From positions 1-49,028 of the forward strand of contig NW_014577071.1 of the NCBI RefSeq assembly GCF_000485595.1: DNA of 49,028 bases, written 5' to 3'. The position numbers and the translations under genes are program-made. This document shows positions 42,816-49,028 of this stretch, piece after piece; position 1 is the stretch's first letter, and every line of letters begins with the position of its first letter. The notes beneath the pieces were generated by a model. That model saw only the letters and a list, made by a program, of their open reading frames with translations. It did no database searches and was not told where the DNA came from. The stretch is from Priapulus caudatus (taxonomy: Eukaryota > Priapulida > Priapulimorpha > Priapulimorphida > Priapulidae).

Positions 42816-44058
42816 CTGCACGAAAGAGAAACGTGCAGCCAGTAAAAAAACCAGTAAGGAAACGTACAGCCAGTAAAAAAAAACAGCCATAAACCCCCAC
42901 AATAATAATAGCCATTTATTCCACGCGTTCATCCACTTAGTGTATTAACACGCTGACCGGTTTTCCATGCTGCTTCTGTCTGATATCTTAATCCCTCAAG
43001 GGGAATTATCTCTCGGGATTAGTAAGATACCCGTATTTTATAGAACGTGTGCGTCGGTGACAGTAAACGCATTACACCGTATACACCGTACACGCAGTAT
43101 ACACCGTGCATATCGCTGCACGCCCTCACCTACGCGCCTGCAAGTGATCGAACAAATTTTGCGGGTTTGCGTTCATTTTGCGTTTTTTTTTCATTTTGCG
43201 TTTATTTTGTTTACATTTTGCGGGTTTCTAACGCAAAAAAACACCAGCAACGTCGATCGATAAATCGCGCATGAGAGGTTGCTGAAAAGAATATAACTTC
43301 ATGGCACAGCCATCGTGATGGCTATTGTTTCCCTTTGTGTGGGTTGATGGCGCTAGCATATCAACTAGCGGATACCGTTCAGTCCTCACCTCACGGACAA
43401 TCAGTTTATAAATAATCAAGGTTATAAATGGACTAAGCTTTTTATATGATTATAAGATATAATGGATCAAGCCATTTATAAGCTCCTGATATAATAAATG
43501 TATTATTATCAGACTCCTGGTTGTATTAACGGCCGATTTCCACGCAGAGGGATATGACGTTATCGTTATGGGACAGTTGATTGTATTGTATATTTTGCTT
43601 TGCCTTCGCGCAGGCTCAAGATTTAATAATTATCAGGATGTAATTATCAAGGTACAATTAATAAATATGAACGCCGATAAATACTATGAATTTTTCTTCC
43701 AGGAGACAGAAGTTGCCATATTTCCTGCTGTGTGCGCGCGAACGTGTGTTTTTGCGTTGGGATGTCATTCCAGATAAAGGCGTAAACTAATATCGGACAC
43801 GACAGACGCATGTAATAGTAAACGCCTTACAGTTGTGAGAAGTTCATCTAGCGAGCTTATACCCACCACCCATACATATCCACTCATACACGTAACTGGC
43901 TATTTCAAGAGTAAAATAGTGCTTCTCTGCGTATAATTTCTTCTCGGCAAATGCGCGTAGCTAAGCAACATTGCGGATGCGAACCGCGCCAAAACGTATT
44001 GGAATTGTTGTTGCGCCGATTCACGCTATGTACACGATGGAGTCGTGGAGAGCCCGAC

Positions 44059-44371
44059 CACAGGCACTTAGAGCGTTTCAATAAAATATAATGCTAAATA
44101 AATACGAAATCTATTTACTACCAAAGTCTTAATGTATCTATACTCTCTTTCACCTATTATTGCCGACAATTTCCTGCAAATGCCGTCCAAATACTCATCT
44201 GCAACAATTTGAACAAACGCTGGCTGCCGCCATGGCTGCCGCTGCACACTGACACATAAAATGTCGGCAATAACAGGTGAAAGAGAGTATAGAAACATTA
44301 AGACTTTGGTAGTAAATAGATTTCGTATTTATTTAGCATTATATTTTCTTGAAACGCTTCAAGTGCCTGTG
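44059..44371. mobile_element. Fold-back (MITE-like) element, full copy
   Basis: Arms of about 111 bases (44,059-44,170 and 44,261-44,371) are near-perfect inverses: CACAGGCACTT...GCGTTTCA...ATATAATGCTAAATAAATAC...CTTTCACCT...TTGCCGACA. They flank a 90-base centre containing GCCGTCCAAATACTCATCTG. Mirror-image open frames on the two strands (44,068-44,298 and 44,261-44,458) are translations of the arms. A diverged relative lies at 2,808-2,905. Confidence 0.88.
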
Positions 44372-44571
44372 AGCCAGACTAGGCTCTGCGACTGTTTCAC
44401 GTCACACTTCGACACGTATAGTGAGAAGCGGGAAGGTAACTCGGGGGTGGGGGGCTAGAGTCGTGGAGGGTCTGTGTGCTAGCTAGAAGTAGTGGTGCCC
44501 ACACGAACGCACGCGGACAAGCGACGCTCGTGAGATGCTCACAGTAATATATATAGACACACACTCGCGCA

Positions 44572-44706
44572 ATAACACACGCACGCACACGCGCATACAC
44601 GCATACACGCGCGCAATCACGCACGCATACACGCACACACACGCGCTCGCGTGCACACACACACACACGCAAGCACGCACACACGCACACACACACACGA
44701 ACACAC
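44572..44706 (+). repeat. AC/ACGC microsatellite
   Basis: ACAC and ACGC runs. Cysteine/valine-rich minus-strand frames here are translations of the repeat. Confidence 0.95.
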
Positions 44707-45011
44707 ACATCTCGTGTTCTCACAGCGCACGCACACAGACACGCGACAGTAATAAAGAGCAGCTGCTATTCGCGGCCAGTTAGCTCTAGATATAGTGGCA
44801 TATCACATGTGCTTTTGAGGCTTGATTCTCATTAATAACATAATTGCTATTGATTCTAATGTTGGCCGCTAGCGACGCTATATGTGGAATATGCGGTGCG
44901 AATACTAATTAAGCAGGCGGTGTACACTAATTAATTATTCTACGGCTGAACCCGCCGTACGATAGTGTACTGTATCCACTAGTAGAGTTCGGTTTCAATG
45001 CTGTACATTCT

Positions 45012-45055
45012 ATCAAGAGTAGATAATAACACATGTGTTATTATCTACTCTTGAT
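45012..45055. repeat. 44-bp perfect palindrome
   Basis: ATCAAGAGTAGATAATAACA followed by CA and then the exact inverse of those 22 bases, with no loop. The flanks (TTCT on the left and TCTAT on the right) are not inverted. Confidence 0.95.
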
Positions 45056-45208
45056 TCTATCATAAATAGTAAATGACAGTCTGTGGTCACATGGAGAGTT
45101 GAGTTTGAACGCACGCTATGCGGCCTGTGGGCGGGCACGTTGGCAATCCCACTACAGCGCCAAATCACTAAAAGCTTTCCTCTTAGCAGACACATTGCGC
45201 CTAGATAC

Positions 45209-45210
<2 letters not shown>

Positions 45211-45262
<52 letters not shown>
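45211..45262 (+). repeat. (GA)n microsatellite
   Basis: Uninterrupted GA dinucleotides, followed by a longer GA-rich tract to about 45,375. Confidence 0.97.
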
Positions 45263-45278
<16 letters not shown>

Positions 45279-45382
45279 AAGCGAATAAGAGAGGGAGGGG
45301 GAAGGGAGACAGACAGAGAGGGAGAGAGAGAGAAAAAAGAAAAGAAAAGAAAGAAGAACGAGAAAAGAGAGAGAATGCTCAC

Positions 45383-45519
45383 GTATTTAGCATGCCCGCT
45401 GTTTCTTGATGGCACCTCGCGACGCTTGCTGTATCTCGCGGCGGTTCGGCCTGCTCTTTTTCTCTCAAAATCTCTCGGCATGCTCGAAGCGGTCGAACTT
45501 TGACTTGAGCTTTCACCAC
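45383..45519 (-). CDS. LIM gene exon 2
   Basis: From TCTGCGTCGTGCAG|GTGGTG to GCTAAATAC|GTGAGC, 45 codons plus two bases in the chosen frame: VVKAQVKVRPLRACREILRE, KEQAEPPRD and on to ETAGMLN. This frame starts in phase 0, is fully open, and its trailing AC plus the first A of exon 3 gives Thr, so it is the only frame that fits exon 3. A second frame (GESSSQSSTASSMPRD...) is also open but does not fit the phase. No domain is recognised; it is predicted helical and basic. Confidence 0.62.
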
Positions 45520-46944
45520 CTGCACGACGCAGAGAAACAATCAACAGTGAGACATACAGACTACTCTAGTACAGTGACAGCAGCCTCTCGATTGATGATT
45601 AGTCTCGGGTTGTTTGCCCATGCAAGCATTACATGTCACCCGGCGTTACACTCAACTAGCACAAGTTCACAGTAGTCACACATGTTACATACTCACATGT
45701 CACAGCTTTAACAGTCACACATGTTACACTCACATGTCGCAGTTCACAGCCACCATGTTACTACCATGTGCACACGCTTCACATCACCATATGTTTACCA
45801 CTCACATGTGCACAGTTCACAGTCACAGTAAGTCACACTGTTACACTACATGATCAGCAGTTCAGCAGAGTTCACGTAACACATGTTCATCACATTCACA
45901 GTTCACAGTCACACATGTACACACACATGTCACAGTTCACGAGTCACAGTCACATAACATGTTACGCCCTGCACAGGTTGGTACAGACAGGGGTGTGATC
46001 ACGGTTCGTGTTCTTGTCAGCATACACACGGTGGATGAAGCATAGGTGTTTAACAAGTTTATACTGCCGGTTAAATCAAGATCGCACCAACTCACCGACA
46101 AATTGCGCTTTGCCTAAACGTGCGAGAAGTGGAAGGTCTGGACTTGAGAGTCTAGCTGGCGGCGTACACAGGAAGGTTTAACACCAGGATGAGACGGTAT
46201 AAACGGTTCAGCAACAGCGCACATACGCGCGCAGGCGTACGCGCACTGAAACATCAGCGGGAGGCGGAGAAGACACGTTATGCGGACCGTGATACGTCAA
46301 CATGGTGACGCAAGTGTGATGCCTTTCAATGAGCGCATCGGGCATGGTAGTACGTCGTGTCGGCGCGGCTGGGCTGCCTAAGCAGACATCGCCTCTCAGG
46401 CAGCTACCCATTAACCACCTGTCGTAAATGTATGACGTCAGGGGTGAGTAATGGCAATTTTTTGATATCGTTAATTTGCTCATTATTCACCACTTGAATT
46501 GACGTGTAATATAGAGATACAGCCCCTTCATAGCTGCGATAAAGAGATGTGCACTGAAAACGACGACCACACACACCACACAGCGCACACACACACACAC
46601 ACGACACACACAACACACACACCACACACAACACACACGCCCGCGCGCGGCGCGGCGCGAAACAGATACAACACACACGACGACAACACACACACACACC
46701 ACACCAGCGGCCACAACAGCACAGCACACACACACACACACCACACACACACACAAACAGATACACAACACACGACAAAACACACAAAAACACCACACCA
46801 CACCACACCCACACGCAAGCACGCCGCACGGCACGACTGCCCGGCCGCACGCACAACTACACACCAACACCACAGCATCGATGTAGCCCGCGCAAGGTCA
46901 CCTGTTGTGCTCATAACGCAACGCAGCGCACAGGGCCTGCCTAC
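45520..46944 (-). other. Intron 1 of the LIM gene
   Basis: It contains a CACATG/TTCACAGTCACA-type imperfect tandem repeat (about 45,660-45,960) and an AC/CACACC microsatellite (about 46,568-46,810). No exon is recognised. Minus-strand cysteine/valine-rich frames over the AC repeat are spurious. Confidence 0.6.
46568..46810 (+). repeat. AC-rich microsatellite
   Basis: ACACAC runs interspersed with CGACAACACAC and CACCACAC. Produces spurious frames on both strands. Confidence 0.95.
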
Positions 46945-46983
46945 CTGCTGGCATTTTCTATACCTCCCACTCGACGAAGGCAT
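46945..46983 (-). CDS. LIM gene exon 1, candidate start
   Basis: An ATG with G at -3, preceded by an in-frame TAG 18 bases upstream, opens MPSSSGRYRKCQQ. It ends at TGCCAGCAG|GTAGGC in phase 0, which fits the phase-0 start of exon 2. The exon is short and has no domain, so the evidence is the splice donor, phase, upstream stop and the CpG-rich context. An alternative start further upstream is possible. Confidence 0.4.
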
Positions 46984-47230
46984 TGCTGCTCGCGCGATCT
47001 AACGCAGTCGATCGGAGGTGGGCAGACTACGCGGTGGAGTTATCCGGCTTCGTCCGCACCGCGACGAACGAGGAGGCAGACGACGTGTGAGCACGCCGCG
47101 CGTCGCCGCGAGCAAGAGCGGAAGTCTAACTGCATGCAGTGGCGACCAGGATAGATTGAGGCCATGAGCGAGAGCGCCTCTGTCGTGGAGTGCGGACGGA
47201 AGTAATCAACCCGCGCTAGCTTACGGGCGG
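46984..47230 (-). promoter_or_regulatory. CpG-rich 5' region of the LIM gene
   Basis: Dense CpG compared with the surrounding sequence (for example CGCGCGTCGCCGCG near 47,096), immediately upstream of the candidate start codon. It is a reasonable place for the transcription start. I see no clear TATA box. Confidence 0.3.
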
Positions 47231-47269
47231 AGGAGGGCGAAGCACTTGCTACGTCTACAGCAGGCGAGG

Positions 47270-47700
47270 GGGAGGAGGAGGGGAGAGGTGGCGGTGGAGG
47301 AGGAGGAGGAGTGGAGGAGGAGTACGGAGGCAGGTGGTGGTGGTGGTGGGTGGGAGGAGAGGTGACTGTTGATGAGGTGGAGGTGTAGAGGAAGGGAAGA
47401 GGGAGGAGGAGGAGGCAGGAGAGGAGGAAGGAGAAGAGGAGGAAGAAGGAAGGCAGTGCGAGAGAGAAGAAGGAGGGAGGAGGGAAGAAAAGGAGGGGGA
47501 CGCACTCTTGTTCTACTGCGGTGTAGCGGCTTCTTCCAGCAGGCTTTCTGCCACATCAGACACATGCGGCTCGGTGGGGGCCAGCTGCACGCACGTGGAG
47601 GAAGAGGACAGAGGAGGAGGAAAGAGGAGTAGGAGGAGGAGGAGGAGAGGACGGATGGAGCGAGGAGGAGGAGGAGGAAGATGAGGAGACAGGAAGGGGA
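47270..47700 (+). repeat. GGA-rich low-complexity tract
   Basis: GAGGAG/GGAGGA-rich sequence flanking a short non-repetitive island at about 47,515-47,600. Proline/serine and glycine/arginine frames on both strands are translations of the tract. Confidence 0.85.
47542..47610 (-). CDS. Possible terminal exon of another minus-strand gene
   Basis: After CCACGTGCGTGCAG the minus strand reads LAPTEPHVSDVAESLLEEAA, then TPQ and a stop. The acceptor is good and the peptide looks natural, but it is only 23 residues, has no domain, and no partner exon was found. It could be the last coding exon of an upstream neighbour or chance. Confidence 0.22.
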
Positions 47701-47745
47701 GGAGAAGGCAGCCTACCAATGCGCTGCTGCCATGCGTCGCTGCGA

Positions 47746-48460
47746 TCACCCGCACACAGTATAATCCCGCAGCAGCATCGAGACGTCGGCCTGACCCGAC
47801 GTGCGAGGCAGTCTCTCGCGGGGAGGGAAAGTAACGCCCGTGTGCGCCCTCGTGGCGTCAACCAACGTACGAAGCTTTGACACAGCACAAGGAGTGGCGC
47901 ATCTCCGTGAACAGATTGCAGCGCTGATGGGTGTGTTGATGGTGAAGAGTGCGGGAGATGCGGCGAGCAACATCTTCACGCTTGTCGTGAGCTGTTGGCG
48001 CGTGCCAGAAGGTGCGAGTGCGAATAGAAGGAGAGGAGATGGGCAGGTGCAGAACCTCCGCGATGGGAAACGTTGACGGTGTGAAAGATGCAGAAGAAGT
48101 TACGGCTTGGAAAGTACAGAGTCGCTTGAAGTGTCCAGCGGAGAGAGCGCAAGAGCGAGAGGGCGATGAAAAGAGACGCGTACAAGATCGCAGCGCGCGC
48201 TCGTTTGTGTGGTGTGTTACGTGTGTGCGTACGCTGCTGTGCGTGGCGTGGTGCGAGTGCGTGCGTGTGTGCGTGCGTGTCGTGCGTGGTGTGTGTTTTT
48301 TTGGTGTGTGTGCTGTGTCTGTGAAAACACGAGAGAAAAAAATGAGAGGGGAGACAGACAGAGAGATACGAGAGAGAGGAAACGGACGATGAAGAGAAAA
48401 AAAACGTATCTGCTTAATTATGGAAGGCGCTGTCGCTTTACTCAATACCGCTAGACTACG
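47746..48460. other. GC-rich segment with overlapping frames, unassigned
   Basis: Open frames exist on both strands (plus 47,801-48,076; minus 47,746-47,979 and 47,858-48,445) and compete for the same bases. None shows a family motif or a clear splice pattern, so I do not call a gene. GT-rich sequence follows at 48,230-48,320. Confidence 0.4.
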
Positions 48461-48837
48461 GGCTGGACAATTTACTGGCTATTCCCGCTATGTGCCAACA
48501 CGCACAGCCGACCAACGTGGAGTGAGCTCCAGTCGTCAGTCAGTGACACGCGACAGTCAATGAGGGCTTGTATATACATCAAATTGTCATATGACATCTA
48601 CTTATGAAATAAGGCTGCTTAGTAAAGTAAACCAGCAACCGTAGGCCCGCACACGATAAAGACAAGGGCGCAGTTACCGTAACAGCCAATTGTCAACACA
48701 CGCCGAACGGACGGTATGCGACCTCGCACTTCCAGCACAAACGCCGACAAACTGTGAAATTCTAACCCAAAAATAATTAGCGAGACTGCGCCTGTGTCGT
48801 CCGCGTTCTCGCTTTTGTGGGCTTACTCTTTCTCACG

Positions 48838-49028
48838 CCCTTTTCTCTCCTCTCTCTCTCTCTCTCTGCTCGTCTCTCTCTCTCTCCTTTTCTCTCCCTG
48901 CTCTCTCTCTCTCTCTCTCTCTCTACTCTCTTCTCCCTTCTCATCTCTGCTCTCTCTCGTCTCTCTGCTCTCTCTCTCTCTGCCCTCGCGTCATCTCGTC
49001 TCTCTCGTCGCTCTCGCTCGCTCTCCTC
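48838..49028 (+). repeat. CT-rich tract at window end
   Basis: CTCTCT runs broken by GCTCGTC and similar words, continuing to the last base. Confidence 0.95.

Larger units (their letters stand above)
42816..45382 (-). other. Intron 2 of the LIM gene
   Basis: No exon is recognised. It contains the inverted-repeat element at 44,059-44,371, an AC-rich microsatellite (about 44,572-44,706), the 44-bp palindrome (45,012-45,055) and a GA microsatellite (45,211-45,262). The plus-strand frame at 43,568-43,777 starts with a hydrophobic stretch but has no supported structure. Confidence 0.6.

Noticed and set aside
43568-43777. Plus-strand frame with a signal-peptide-like start
   Set aside because: Hydrophobic start only; no domain, no splice support, AT-rich context.
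47801-48076. Plus-strand 91-codon frame in GC-rich sequence
   Set aside because: Competes with minus-strand frames over the same bases; no family motif or splice evidence on either strand.

Overview
The window is genomic DNA from an animal, most likely an invertebrate with TTAGGG-type telomeres. Genes are split by GT-AG introns, microsatellites and fold-back elements are abundant, and there are no operons or ribosome binding sites. TTAGGG-type interstitial arrays argue against most insects and nematodes and fit lophotrochozoans, priapulids or deuterostomes; I cannot name the species. I recognise two genes. They are convergent, with stop codons about 2.4 kb apart.

Plus strand, 3.05-4.03 kb: the last three coding exons of gamma-glutamylcyclotransferase (GGCT). 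The 5' exon(s) carrying the AYGSNL-type motif are not in the window.

Minus strand, about 47 kb down to 6.4 kb: one very large gene for a probably cytoskeletal protein. Fifteen candidate exons can be chained by splice sites and reading phase, giving about 3,100 codons. From N to C terminus it has a short helical N-terminal region (exons 1-4). Next comes a 3.1-kb exon and several small exons built from a recurring module, a helix ending RFxxLE or KFxxME followed by PPPxRxITPPP. A 4.5-kb exon follows, carrying 22-aa repeats, a poly-serine/basic tract and a 12-aa VNTVEKVTEQEE-type repeat array. The protein ends in a single C-terminal LIM domain split over two exons, resembling the EPLIN/LIMD2/XIRP2 type. 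Most of these exons cannot be seen as simple ORFs; they emerge from phase matching, and the last LIM exon (6,451-6,571) completes the zinc-ligand pattern exactly. One join is unresolved: the 3.1-kb exon runs into a stop codon without a convincing splice donor.

The middle of the window is not collinear with a real chromosome. About 5.2 kb (12.4-17.6 kb) recurs at 17.68-22.92 kb with mostly substitution differences and different repeat copy numbers. That looks like two alleles placed head to tail across a 10-N gap. A 3.4-4.9 kb unit then appears three times (22.93-26.37, 26.37-31.30 and 31.33-35.06 kb, the last two separated by 25 N). These copies differ mainly by one-base insertions and deletions that break the exons, the signature of uncorrected long reads used to fill a gap. 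The real locus is probably 10-14 kb shorter.

The rest is intergenic or intronic DNA: CT/GA, AC, CTAT and ATG microsatellites, several minisatellites, three inverted-repeat elements (one enclosing a telomere-repeat array), a 44-bp perfect palindrome, and a cluster of ATGGCGCCA motifs. Two intronic tandem arrays contain repeated copies of the neighbouring exon's 5' splice site.
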